Part shown: one piece after another, positions 35,971 to 45,552 of the stretch
How positions within the stretch are numbered: position 1 is the first letter of the stretch
Layout of the letters: each line of letters starts with the position of its first letter
Assembly: GCF_016724845.1 (NCBI RefSeq)
Contig: NZ_CP068082.1
Coordinates: 434,001 to 498,000, forward strand
Direction of reading: 5' to 3'
DNA from: Sphingobacterium spiritivorum
GTDB taxonomy: Bacteria > Bacteroidota > Bacteroidia > Sphingobacteriales > Sphingobacteriaceae
DNA: 64,000 nucleotides
Notes under the pieces: generated by a model
What the model was told of the DNA's origin: nothing
What the model saw: only the letters and a program-made list of their open reading frames with translations
The model's database searches: none
Program-made: the position numbers and the translations under genes

Positions 35971-38900
35971 ATGAAAGAAAAAGTATATGCATTTATATCC
36001 AGGTTTTGCATAGTTGTGAAAAACCGGATACATGAATGCAGAATTTCCAAAAGCGTTATTCTAGCCATGAAACTAATTCCATTGCTATTGTTCGCCTTCA
36101 TGTTTCATGTAAATGCCCATACCTTCGGGCAGAACATCAATCTAAAAGTAAGGAATGAGCAACTTATTAATGTACTGAAAGAGATCCAGCGGCAAAGTGG
36201 GTATAACTTCCTGTTTAACTCCCATTTCGTAAAGATCTCCAAACCAGTATCCGTAGCTGTCGCCAATGAGAATATAAACGATGCACTGACTCTGATTTTT
36301 CAGAATCAACCTTTTGATTTTGTGATTACGGACAAAATCATAACGGTAAAAGCTAAAGAATCGGTAGCGATCACCAGTCCCAACACGATGGTGCAGCAAA
36401 AGGTGATCACAGGAAGAGTCGTAGATCAGAGAGGGCAACCTCTTTCCGGCGTGACGGTAACCGAATTGGAAACCAACAATTCTACAGCGACCAACAATGA
36501 TGGAGCATACAGGTTAACCTTGAGAAATAACAATGCTACGCTACAATTCAATCTGTTGGGATTCGGAACCATACGCCGTAAGGCCACAGACAATGTACTC
36601 AATGTTTCTCTTACTCCCTCGGACATAGGTATGGATGAAGTCGTTGTTACAGGATTCCAGAAACTGGATAAACGCAAGTTTACGGGTTCGGTGAGTCAGG
36701 TTGACAAAAATGTGATTGACCGCTCCGGTGCCATTGACGTTTCCAGAATGTTGCAGGGAGCAGCAGCAGGTGTAAGTGTACAGAATACTTCAGGAACATT
36801 CGGGTCTACACCTAAAATCAGGATTCGTGGTAATTCATCTATCAGTGCCAATCAGGAACCGCTTTATGTCATAAACGGGGTACCGATCACCTCCCCTTCC
36901 AATGTAGCTGTCAGCCAGTTGTACTCAGGAGATCCGGCTTCAGTATTAGGATCCGCAATTGCAGGACTGAATGCGCAGGATATAGAAGATATCGTGATCC
37001 TGAAAGATGGGGCAGCAACGGCTTTGTACGGTACAAGAGCTGCAAACGGGGTTATCTCCATTACCACCAAATCAGGGGCATACAATCAGCGAAACATCAA
37101 CTTTTCTACAGCACTATCGCTGGGTATCAAACCCAATATCAAAAATTTCAACCTGATGAATTCACAGGAAGAAATGGGATTGTACAAGCAGATGTATGAT
37201 ATGGGATATCTGTCCAATGCCAACTGGCCTACCTATACAGGAGCTTATACAGAGACATACAAACAACTGGCGCTTAGAAATATCAACCTGGATCAGGCCT
37301 ATGCGGAATTGAATAAATCAACTATGGCCAATACAGATTGGTTTGATGTGTTATTCCGGAATAATGTGGTACAGGAACACTCGCTTTCTTTCAACGGAGG
37401 ATCTGATAAGAATACCTATTACCTGTCTGGTAGTTATGCACATGATGACGGACAGGCCATCGGCTATAATATGGATCGTTTTACTGTAGATGCACGTAAT
37501 GTATTTAACATCACAAGCAAACTGAAACTCGATGTCAACCTCAACTGGTCTTACCGTGATCAGTTCACGCCCGGAACATACAACAGTACAACTACATATT
37601 CGGATATCTCCAGACAATTTGAGATCAACCCGTTCCTGTACGCGATGAATACCAGCCGTACCATGTATCCGTACAACGAGGACGGATCATACAAGTATTA
37701 CACTGAAAATCTGGCTCCTTTCAATATTATTGAAGAGTTAAAAGAAAACTTCACACAAGTCAAGTCTCAGGATATCAAACTGAATATCAGACCATCTTAT
37801 CAGATCACCAAAGCATTACGCTATGACCTTACACTATCATTGCGAAAAACAAACAACAGCTATGACCATACGGTAACAGAAAGATCTAATGTGGCAAATG
37901 CTTACCGTGTCGATTATAATGATGTATTACGTGGACAGAACACCCTGCTGTATCAGGATCCTGCAGATCCTAACGGATACAAAGAGACTATCCTGCCACG
38001 CGGAGGCTTTCTGTATGCACGCTCCAACTGGGGTAAAAATCTTTACATCAGAAATCAGTTGAACTTCAATAAGAAATGGTCCAAACATGCTGTGGATGCA
38101 TTGGCAGGTATGGAGATCAGCAGTGACCGTATAGACCGTCAGTATACCAAAGGAATAGGCTATCTGTACTATGGAGGCAAGATTATCTCACCAAGCAAAC
38201 TGGCCATGATCCATTCTGTAAATACAGACGACCGTGTCTACATCGAGTCTTTCGAAAACGAAAACAGAACAGGCTATTACGCCAACGTACAATATTCATT
38301 TCTGGAAAGATATAATATAGAAGCCGGAGGACGTATGGATGCCAGCAATATGTTTGGCCGTATGACACGATCCAAATTTTTACCAAACTACAGTGTGGGT
38401 GTTTCATGGAATATTGATCGTGAAGATTTCTTCAAAAAAGGAGCAATCAGCGAGACTGTAGATTATTTAAAGTTACGTGGTAGTTATGCATTACGCGGTA
38501 ATGCTTACCAATCCTCTCCATTGAGAAGTGCAGCATTCATCAACAAAACCAGACTGGATGCTCAAAACAGTGATATCGGTGTGAATGTATCTTCACCAGA
38601 ATTATACAACCTTAACTGGGAGAAAGATTATATCAAAAACGTGGGTTTAGAATTTGGTTTATTTGATAAACTGACTTTTGTCGGGGAATATTATGACCGT
38701 AAAAACAAAGATCTGATTGCAACGATCAACGTGGCGCAGGAAGAAGGATTCGAAACAAAAACAGTCAATTTCGCCAGCATGACCAATCGCGGAGTGGATT
38801 TGACTATCGGAATCAAAAATATCCTGAATAAAGAAGATCTGAAATGGGATGCCAACTTTATATATGGCTATGTAAAGAATAATGTCATCGGAGGAGAACT

Positions 38901-39621
38901 GGAGTCTTCATTATTGACACAGATCACCCGCTCTAACGGCTACCCGCTTAACGGCAAGCCGTATGAAGGTCTGTATGCTTTCCGCTTTGCAGGACTGAAT
39001 GAAGATGGACGTCCTACTTTCTGGAAAGGCGATCAGCGTGTAACCGGTATTATTGCCAGTGAAAAAGATCGTTCGCTGATTGAATATATGGGTACAAGAC
39101 AACCACTGGGCACGGGATCACTTTCTAACTCAGTACAGTATAAGGGATTTGAATTCCGCATATTTATTACCTATGCTTACGGCCACAAGGTCTTTATGTC
39201 TCCTATTGCCGCACGCTCTTATGATGACAGCGGTTCCAAATCTGCCGATCTTAATTATCGCTGGCAGACTATCGGAGATGAAAACTACACCAATGTACCC
39301 GGACTGTTGAGTACCATACAGCGGACCTACCTCGGTACAGTGTCCAATATTGATGAAGTAGCATACAACAGAAGTAATTTCAGGGTTGCAGATGCAAGTG
39401 TAATCCGTCTTAATGAAGTAATGGTTTCGTACGAATTGGGCCGTCTGATCAACAAGAAATATCCTTTTGTGAAAAATGCACGTATCATTCTTTCAGGAAA
39501 TAATCTGTATTACAAAGCCAGTGACAAACTGAGAGGTGTGGATCCTGAACTTTTATTAACAGGAGGTACATCTCTGCCTAATCCAAGATCATACTCACTA
39601 AGATTAACCGTAGGTTTTTAA
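35971..39621 (+). CDS. SusC/RagA-family TonB-dependent transducer with STN domain
   Basis: 1216 residues. If the first ATG is used there is a 32-residue basic extension before the signal core; the ATG at 36067 (MKLIPLLLFAF) is the alternative. STN domain (about 55-128), carboxypeptidase-regulatory-like domain (about 145-220), MDEVVVTGF segment, plug (about 230-370, LYGTRAANGVISITTKSG), and a large barrel ending in SLRLTVGF. With the upstream sigma and FecR it forms a substrate-sensing cascade. SusD follows after 11 bp. Confidence 0.95.
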   Translation: MKEKVYAFISRFCIVVKNRIHECRISKSVILAMKLIPLLLFAFMFHVNAHTFGQNINLKVRNEQLINVLKEIQRQSGYNFLFNSHFVKISKPVSVAVANENINDALTLIFQNQPFDFVITDKIITVKAKESVAITSPNTMVQQKVITGRVVDQRGQPLSGVTVTELETNNSTATNNDGAYRLTLRNNNATLQFNLLGFGTIRRKATDNVLNVSLTPSDIGMDEVVVTGFQKLDKRKFTGSVSQVDKNVIDRSGAIDVSRMLQGAAAGVSVQNTSGTFGSTPKIRIRGNSSISANQEPLYVINGVPITSPSNVAVSQLYSGDPASVLGSAIAGLNAQDIEDIVILKDGAATALYGTRAANGVISITTKSGAYNQRNINFSTALSLGIKPNIKNFNLMNSQEEMGLYKQMYDMGYLSNANWPTYTGAYTETYKQLALRNINLDQAYAELNKSTMANTDWFDVLFRNNVVQEHSLSFNGGSDKNTYYLSGSYAHDDGQAIGYNMDRFTVDARNVFNITSKLKLDVNLNWSYRDQFTPGTYNSTTTYSDISRQFEINPFLYAMNTSRTMYPYNEDGSYKYYTENLAPFNIIEELKENFTQVKSQDIKLNIRPSYQITKALRYDLTLSLRKTNNSYDHTVTERSNVANAYRVDYNDVLRGQNTLLYQDPADPNGYKETILPRGGFLYARSNWGKNLYIRNQLNFNKKWSKHAVDALAGMEISSDRIDRQYTKGIGYLYYGGKIISPSKLAMIHSVNTDDRVYIESFENENRTGYYANVQYSFLERYNIEAGGRMDASNMFGRMTRSKFLPNYSVGVSWNIDREDFFKKGAISETVDYLKLRGSYALRGNAYQSSPLRSAAFINKTRLDAQNSDIGVNVSSPELYNLNWEKDYIKNVGLEFGLFDKLTFVGEYYDRKNKDLIATINVAQEEGFETKTVNFASMTNRGVDLTIGIKNILNKEDLKWDANFIYGYVKNNVIGGELESSLLTQITRSNGYPLNGKPYEGLYAFRFAGLNEDGRPTFWKGDQRVTGIIASEKDRSLIEYMGTRQPLGTGSLSNSVQYKGFEFRIFITYAYGHKVFMSPIAARSYDDSGSKSADLNYRWQTIGDENYTNVPGLLSTIQRTYLGTVSNIDEVAYNRSNFRVADASVIRLNEVMVSYELGRLINKKYPFVKNARIILSGNNLYYKASDKLRGVDPELLLTGGTSLPNPRSYSLRLTVGF

Positions 39622-39632
39622 TTGAACAAACT

Positions 39633-41081
39633 ATGAGAGCTTATATCATACTTTTACTAACAGTAATCTCCGCAGGATTTTCTACTTCATGTTCAAAATT
39701 CCTGGATGAGCCTTACGACAACAGGCTCGACCTGACACAAGGGCTCGATATCCTCGAAGATGTACTGGTGAATGCATATCCCGAACGTCAGGATATGTTC
39801 ACAGAAATATTAACTGACAATTACCACCACTATGCCAATACAATGCAGGCAAATATGGGAGCACGCTATATCCCGCTGTATCTCTGGAAAGATGAATATG
39901 AGGAGACAAATATTGCATCGCCGGGAGCTGCTTATGCACATTATTACAAAAAGATATACGATGCGAACTCGGTCATAGAAGAATTAGCTAAAGCATCCGG
40001 AGACGAGACACAAAAGAAAGCTATCAAGGGAGAAGCTTTGATGATCCGGTCCTATGCCTATTTTTCATTAGTAAATCTCTTTGGCATGCATTACAATACG
40101 GCGACCTCAGCCACAGATCTGGGTGTACCGCTGGTATTGGAAGTACCTAAAGCTAATCGGCCTCTGTTTGACCGCGCGACAGTCAAACAAGTGTACGATC
40201 AGATTGAAAAAGACATGAATGAAGGCCTTGCTTTACTGAAAGAAGGACGCGAATTTATGCCGAACACACCCTATCGTTTCTCGATGGCCAGCATATACGC
40301 ATTCTTTTCCAGAGTCAGTCTATACAAAGGTAATTGGGATGATGTCATCAAATACAGCGACCTCGCTGTAGCTGAAAAAGGTGTAATTGTACGCAAGATG
40401 AGTGATGACGTAAACCGCAAAAGAACCACAAGTGAGCAGTACTGGGCACAGGAGATTATGAATCCCAGCATTCACCCTAACCTGTTGCTGACTGCACAGA
40501 GCAGCCAGTTTCTGTGTCGTCCTATCGGGTATCGTCTGTGTGGATTTTACCTCGCACATGAAATCTTCTACAGCACGCCAAATTCGGATCTTCGGTTCCA
40601 GTCCTTCAGTTCAGGAGGTACCGTTATAGACAGTGTGGCATTGGTCGTCAAGTATGCCAATCAACCCAATAACCCGAATGCAGCAGCTTCAAGATACGAT
40701 TGCTTTACGATGGAAGAAGTTTTGCTAAACAGAGCTGAGGCTTATCTCAAAATAGCGAGCCCTAATATCACAAAAGCGATGCAGGATATCGAAGCCATCC
40801 GTAAGGAGAGAATCACACCTTATACGGCTTTGCCAACTCCATCGACTACCGATAATGCTCTGGCAACTGTATTGAAAGAAAGACGCATGGAGCTAATCGG
40901 ACAGGGTTTCAGATGGTATGATATCAAACGTTTGGGTCTGCGTATAGAACATCGTCTGGTCAGGACATCAGCCACACCGGATGTCGTACTTGAACCTAAT
41001 GACAAAAGAACGGCTATACAGATCCCTATAAATGCGCGTGTGGGTAATCCTTCATTAGAAAATCAATTAAATCCGAGATAA
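39633..41081 (+). CDS. RagB/SusD-family outer-membrane lipoprotein
   Basis: 482 residues, lipoprotein signal ending FSTSC (Cys at residue 20), then FLDEPYDNRLDLTQ typical of the family. Core motif GEALMIRSYAYFSLVNLFGM, then EEVLLNRAEAYLKIASP and the block LKERRMELIGQGFRWYDIKR. The pair with SusC is 11 bp apart and the zinc metallohydrolase begins 2 bp after the stop. It should bind the substrate at the cell surface; a peptide or glycopeptide is suggested only by the putative peptidase next to it. Confidence 0.95.
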   Translation: MRAYIILLLTVISAGFSTSCSKFLDEPYDNRLDLTQGLDILEDVLVNAYPERQDMFTEILTDNYHHYANTMQANMGARYIPLYLWKDEYEETNIASPGAAYAHYYKKIYDANSVIEELAKASGDETQKKAIKGEALMIRSYAYFSLVNLFGMHYNTATSATDLGVPLVLEVPKANRPLFDRATVKQVYDQIEKDMNEGLALLKEGREFMPNTPYRFSMASIYAFFSRVSLYKGNWDDVIKYSDLAVAEKGVIVRKMSDDVNRKRTTSEQYWAQEIMNPSIHPNLLLTAQSSQFLCRPIGYRLCGFYLAHEIFYSTPNSDLRFQSFSSGGTVIDSVALVVKYANQPNNPNAAASRYDCFTMEEVLLNRAEAYLKIASPNITKAMQDIEAIRKERITPYTALPTPSTTDNALATVLKERRMELIGQGFRWYDIKRLGLRIEHRLVRTSATPDVVLEPNDKRTAIQIPINARVGNPSLENQLNPR

Positions 41082-41083
41082 TT

Positions 41084-41953
41084 ATGAAAAATACGATAAC
41101 ACTGCTGGTACTGTTTGCCTTGCTAACCTTTGCAGGTTGCGCTAAAGACAGTACCAAAATAGATCAGATCGACGAAACGACTGATTATTTTACAAAAAAA
41201 GAGAAAAAACCGAAATCTGCATGGAATGAGCTGGATTATCTGGCAGATTCAATCCAGAAAGCATATGGTGTAGAGATTATTTACGAATTTTCGCCACGTA
41301 CCATCACGGGAAGTACATTCTTCGTGCCGGCACGATATGACCTCGCGCTGGAATACACAAAAGTGATGCTCAACAAAATATGGCTGAAAACACTTAAAGA
41401 GCGTTTTCCAAAATTCTTTAACGGAGAGACACCTATAGAATTTATCATTGTAGGAGGGTTTGTACACTTCAATGATATTACTTCGACGGGTACAGCTGCA
41501 GGAGCAGGTCTTAACGGACAGTTTTACAGATTAGGTATGGGTGGGGTTAACAATTTCAGCAAGACCAACAAAAGCTGGTTAAGATCACATATCTCCACTT
41601 TATTTCATGAACATGCACACCAGATCGATCACAAGGTAGGCCGCGGCTACATCTATGATCGTATCTCTCAAGGCGAATACTATGGACTTACCTACGGAAG
41701 CCGTAGTACAGCACAAGCCAATCTGGATGGTTTCTTCACCCCATATGGTGGATATGCACCGGAAGAAGATTTTGCAACTACGGTGGAGAATCTTACACTA
41801 AAACCTAAAAGTGAGATTCAGACTATCGTAAGTAAAAACCCTAAGCTGGAAACCAAATATAAAATGGTTTACCAGAAGTACCTGGATATGGGAATAGATC
41901 TGCATGAACTGCAACCTATATTAGACTCACTCGTATATCAAGTTAACTATTAA
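41084..41953 (+). CDS. SusCD-associated zinc metallohydrolase lipoprotein (HExxH)
   Basis: 289 residues, lipoprotein signal with Cys19 (TFAGCAKDS). The zinc motif is H175-E-H-A-H179 in LFHEHAHQIDH, with a likely third ligand E217 or E218 in APEEDFATTVE. This matches the family I know as substrate import-associated zinc metallohydrolase lipoproteins (TIGR04549-like), which always sit beside SusCD pairs. It is probably surface-exposed and trims a protein or peptide for uptake. It lies 2 bp after SusD and 1 bp before the DUF4302 gene. Confidence 0.88.
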   Translation: MKNTITLLVLFALLTFAGCAKDSTKIDQIDETTDYFTKKEKKPKSAWNELDYLADSIQKAYGVEIIYEFSPRTITGSTFFVPARYDLALEYTKVMLNKIWLKTLKERFPKFFNGETPIEFIIVGGFVHFNDITSTGTAAGAGLNGQFYRLGMGGVNNFSKTNKSWLRSHISTLFHEHAHQIDHKVGRGYIYDRISQGEYYGLTYGSRSTAQANLDGFFTPYGGYAPEEDFATTVENLTLKPKSEIQTIVSKNPKLETKYKMVYQKYLDMGIDLHELQPILDSLVYQVNY

Positions 41954-41954
41954 T

Positions 41955-42977
41955 ATGAACGTTATGATTAAGAAATTATATATAATGGGTCTGGCAGTTA
42001 TCGGATTGCTCTCCTCTTGTGAGAAGGATACGATTACAAACTCCTACTTTGATGATAATCCGGAAAGAACAGCCAGACTGACACAGGAATTTAAACAGAC
42101 GATCCAGAATTCCAAAAACGGATGGGTCATGATGGTCAAGTCGAGCCTGAGTAACAATGTCTATTCACCGGTCGTCCTCAAGTTTGATACGGTAACCAAT
42201 AAAGTGAATATCACTACGGTATACGGATATACGGATCCTGCTGATTCATACTTTAATATTTCGGCAGGTATCGGCAGTCCGCAGATTACGTTTACGACCG
42301 GATCGGTAATGACTTCATTCTTCCGTATCGGAGCAATGGCCTCCGACATTACAGATCATGTGTACAATGTCGTGAAAGTATCGGCCGATACACTTGAGAT
42401 CCGGGGATACCGCAGCGGACGTGTCTATACCAAAGAAGGAGGCGTGATTTACAAAATGTTTAAAAGACCTGACAACTGGACCTGGGCGGATGCTGATCGT
42501 TATTTTGATCTCACCACAGCAACCGGCCGTACCGGATTGGTCAACAGAGACGGTGATCTGGTAGTCAAATATGCAGACGGCTCGCCAGGCAAAACGTTTT
42601 TATTCCGTATAGGCGTGTGGCCTGATGCACAGGTTGTTGCTTATCAGGCAAGAGATCCTTTTGTAACCAATATTTCAGCGAAAGGATTTTTACCGATGTA
42701 TACTCCTTTGGTGGATTATTATGAGAAGATACCCGGGTCAGCAAATACAACTTTACTGAGATTCACCTGTATGTTTGGACAGAATGCATTTTCGTTTTAT
42801 CCGTTTACATACAATGCAAATACAAATCAGAATGTCATAGCCTTCAAAGATAAAATCAAAACGCATTATCTGATTGCAAAAGAAGTCAGAAAAAACGGAA
42901 CAAATGTAGACATAGATTTTGTTGCGTATGATCAGAAAGGGAATGAAGCGGTCACAGCTACTTATACCCTTCGGTAA
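41955..42977 (+). CDS. DUF4302-type lipoprotein
   Basis: 340 residues; lipoprotein signal with Cys at about residue 22 (IGLLSSCEKD). An internal ATG nine bases downstream (MIKKLYIMG) is an alternative start. The first mature segment, NPERTARLTQEFKQTIQNSK followed by NGWVMMV, is what DUF4302 proteins show. These occur right after the zinc metallohydrolase in the same locus type, so a role as an accessory surface binding protein is likely. No catalytic motif seen. Confidence 0.8.
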   Translation: MNVMIKKLYIMGLAVIGLLSSCEKDTITNSYFDDNPERTARLTQEFKQTIQNSKNGWVMMVKSSLSNNVYSPVVLKFDTVTNKVNITTVYGYTDPADSYFNISAGIGSPQITFTTGSVMTSFFRIGAMASDITDHVYNVVKVSADTLEIRGYRSGRVYTKEGGVIYKMFKRPDNWTWADADRYFDLTTATGRTGLVNRDGDLVVKYADGSPGKTFLFRIGVWPDAQVVAYQARDPFVTNISAKGFLPMYTPLVDYYEKIPGSANTTLLRFTCMFGQNAFSFYPFTYNANTNQNVIAFKDKIKTHYLIAKEVRKNGTNVDIDFVAYDQKGNEAVTATYTLR

Positions 42978-43198
42978 TAAAAATATTGTAACCTCAGATT
43001 ATTAACCTCAGGGAGGGTGTCTTGAAGAAGTATGCCGCGGTCTTTGCAAATCTGAAAAAACAGAATTGAACCATTCTTAAAGTACTATAACTAAGATTGT
43101 AAATTCATTTTTTCTGGCAAATCAGATCTAGTATCATGCCTTTTCAAACACCCTCTTTACTTATAAAGATCCTGTAGAAAAAAGCTGATTTCACCAAT

Positions 43199-44011
43199 AT
43201 GAAAAAATTAACATCCGCCGGCATACTCCTGTTGTTCTGTACATTTCTGAGCTGCAAACAGGATAGCCAGAAAGTGACTTTAGTATTTGATAGCCCGCTA
43301 ATAGATTCCTGCACAGTAGACATCTATCACTACATCAGCGGAGAAAAGCTGCGCAGTACTTCTTTTACCAATCTGACAGGTGAATGGGTGCTCGACTCCT
43401 TACCGACAGATATGTATGTATTAAGCATTTCCTGGAAAAGAATATATATCCCTCATCATATGTACCGGTCCAGCCGGAATAAACAAGATCTGAATGAACA
43501 ATTTATACTAACCAAAAATCTATATCTGAATCCGGATCAGGAGAGTACTTATAAAGTGAATCTTCAACCTACACTCGACAGAGAAAAGATAGAATTGACT
43601 GAACAGCCTACCCTGTCCCTCCTGCCCAACGATTGTAAAGATTGTGCGCTGTCTGAGAAGTATTGGCAGATCTATGAAAACGATAAGCAGGCTAAAAAAA
43701 ACCACGTAGATTCCTTGCAGAATAAAATGGCTGAAGCGGTAAATAATGCAGACTATATACAGGCCGGAGAGCTGAATAAACAGATACAGGCACAGAGCCA
43801 GGCCGGTGATAACAGTGCGGAAATGGAACGTAATCTGAAACAAATGATACAGCAAAACAACGAAAATCCTGTAACTACCTTTTTTGTCTTCCATGAGCTA
43901 TACCTTTACAGAGATTTTGCAGCGTATAAATCGAGCTTTGATCAGCTGGCAGAAAATGCACGGAACAGCAAATATTATCACATGATACGTAAACAATACG
44001 AAAAGCTGTAA
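43199..44011 (+). CDS. Lipoprotein of unknown function with coiled-coil segment
   Basis: 270 residues; lipoprotein signal with Cys19 (CTFLSCKQD). The N-terminal part (about 25-120) is strand-rich, recalling the N-terminal domain of TlpA-like proteins (DUF4369-like), but no thioredoxin CxxC domain follows; a CKDC pair is present at about residues 148-151. Residues about 160-225 are rich in Gln, Asn, Lys and Glu and probably form a coiled coil. It stands 221 bp after DUF4302. Function not recognised. Confidence 0.7.
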   Translation: MKKLTSAGILLLFCTFLSCKQDSQKVTLVFDSPLIDSCTVDIYHYISGEKLRSTSFTNLTGEWVLDSLPTDMYVLSISWKRIYIPHHMYRSSRNKQDLNEQFILTKNLYLNPDQESTYKVNLQPTLDREKIELTEQPTLSLLPNDCKDCALSEKYWQIYENDKQAKKNHVDSLQNKMAEAVNNADYIQAGELNKQIQAQSQAGDNSAEMERNLKQMIQQNNENPVTTFFVFHELYLYRDFAAYKSSFDQLAENARNSKYYHMIRKQYEKL

Positions 44012-44015
44012 AAGC

Positions 44016-44042
44016 AAAAAAACTCAACCCTTTCGGGTTGAG
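44016..44042 (-). terminator. Intrinsic terminator of the N-glycan operon
   Basis: On the - strand an 8-bp stem (44042-44035 with 44030-44023, GAAA loop) is followed by seven T. The T tail is on the - strand side, so it ends the operon starting at 54579; the + lipoprotein gene may use it too. Confidence 0.75.
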
Positions 44043-44115
44043 CCTAACTAACTAAACAATAAAACAATATATCCAAGAAAGCATTAAAATCGGATCGGAT
44101 TAAAGAATTTAACCC

Positions 44116-45525
44116 TTACCAATCCTTTTTATATATCTTACCATCAAAGACAAGTTCATCGTCAAACAATGTTTTTGCAATATCACTCATTTGCCTTTGC
44201 TGTCTTAAAAAATTACTTCGATTCGGATCCATCGCGAAGATCATATGTGCGCCATAACCTCCGTCGCGCAACCTTTTCAGATTAGCTGCAGTTGTGTAAT
44301 AACCTCTCGCAAATTCTTGCGAATACAGCGCCATTCCTTTCTTAGACATTCCGGGATAATTTCCGGAAAGATCGTATGATCCTCCGTAATCATGAAGGCC
44401 ATAATCTACAAACTGGCCCGGCTGTACCCCGTCCACAGCATTAAAAGAGCGCGTTGAACTGTATACATAAGCTAGCGTAAATTTATTCGGCATTACCTTT
44501 TTTGTCTCATAAAAAAGTCTGGCTGCTGCATCAGAAGATGGATACACAAAACCGGGAGGCGGAGGGTATATTTCTTTAGAATATTCATCATCAAAAAATA
44601 CTCCATCCAGATCATAAGCATCACATACAGCTTTAAGCTCTTTGGCAAATTCACGAGCTGTATTATCGGATAAATTAGCGACTCCCGCACGGTCATGATT
44701 CCCCAGTATACTGAGTACGACTTTAATACCCCGATCTTTCAATGGTTTAAGATATTTCATACGATTATCCAACAGATGCTGTACATTGGGATTATGATAT
44801 ACATACACTTTACCCGTTTCCTCATTATAATTAATATTAGATGAAAAAAGAATAACCATATCTATCAATGGCTTACCACTACCTTTTAATGTAAAACTCA
44901 GATTATTTAAAGGATTGGTGTCATTGACTTCCATACAACTGATAATTTCTATTCCGGTAGATTTGGCAGCAGTAGGAATCTTTGAAAGATCCTTTACAAA
45001 AATAAGATAGTCTGACTCTCGTGCTGAAAGTAGCGCATTACCTGAACTGATAGTTGTACGTACCGGAATGACATAAGAAACATCAGTGCTCAGAGACGTT
45101 GCAGTCTTAACCTGTACTTCTATTTGTGTAGATTTATTTTCACCCTTTGCGACTTGTAACAGTCCGTTATTACTGAGTGTCAACAACTCTTTCGGAAATA
45201 AGGTATAAGTTGTTCCATTCTGTTTGTTATAATTATCCAATACGGCTTCATTATACGCAAGAGAGGCATTGACAACGTCAGGAGCGGCTTTGGAAAGATT
45301 CAGTTGAAGTGTTGTCGTTCCGCTGTTCCGGAATTCGAGATTACCAGTATTTATTTTTCCTTCCCCGTTAGTAATAAATGCTAAAGCATCTTTACTACTC
45401 TGGAATCCTGCTTCATCAATTGTCGCCACTTTGACAAGGTCCTCTTTACAGGAAGTCATCCCTCCTATAGTGATCAGAGCTAAGATCACAAAAAGACAGA
45501 TTTTATTATAGCTGTGATTGTTCAT
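44116..45525 (-). CDS. GH18 endo-beta-N-acetylglucosaminidase lipoprotein (BT3987-like)
   Basis: 469 residues; lipoprotein signal with Cys26 (GGMTSCKED). An N-terminal DUF1735-type beta-sandwich (about 30-180) precedes a GH18 TIM barrel (about 190-465). The catalytic strand reads LDGVFFDDEYS, with D307, D312 and the acid E314 at the places of the DxxDxDxE-type motif. These residue numbers agree with D312/E314 that I recall for EndoBT-3987. Such enzymes cut the chitobiose core of N-glycans on glycoproteins at the cell surface. It is the last gene of a run that matches the BT3983-BT3987 locus in content. Confidence 0.88.
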   Translation of the reverse strand: MNNHSYNKICLFVILALITIGGMTSCKEDLVKVATIDEAGFQSSKDALAFITNGEGKINTGNLEFRNSGTTTLQLNLSKAAPDVVNASLAYNEAVLDNYNKQNGTTYTLFPKELLTLSNNGLLQVAKGENKSTQIEVQVKTATSLSTDVSYVIPVRTTISSGNALLSARESDYLIFVKDLSKIPTAAKSTGIEIISCMEVNDTNPLNNLSFTLKGSGKPLIDMVILFSSNINYNEETGKVYVYHNPNVQHLLDNRMKYLKPLKDRGIKVVLSILGNHDRAGVANLSDNTAREFAKELKAVCDAYDLDGVFFDDEYSKEIYPPPPGFVYPSSDAAARLFYETKKVMPNKFTLAYVYSSTRSFNAVDGVQPGQFVDYGLHDYGGSYDLSGNYPGMSKKGMALYSQEFARGYYTTAANLKRLRDGGYGAHMIFAMDPNRSNFLRQQRQMSDIAKTLFDDELVFDGKIYKKDW

Positions 45526-45552
45526 TACATTACAATTTTTAGATTAACTATT

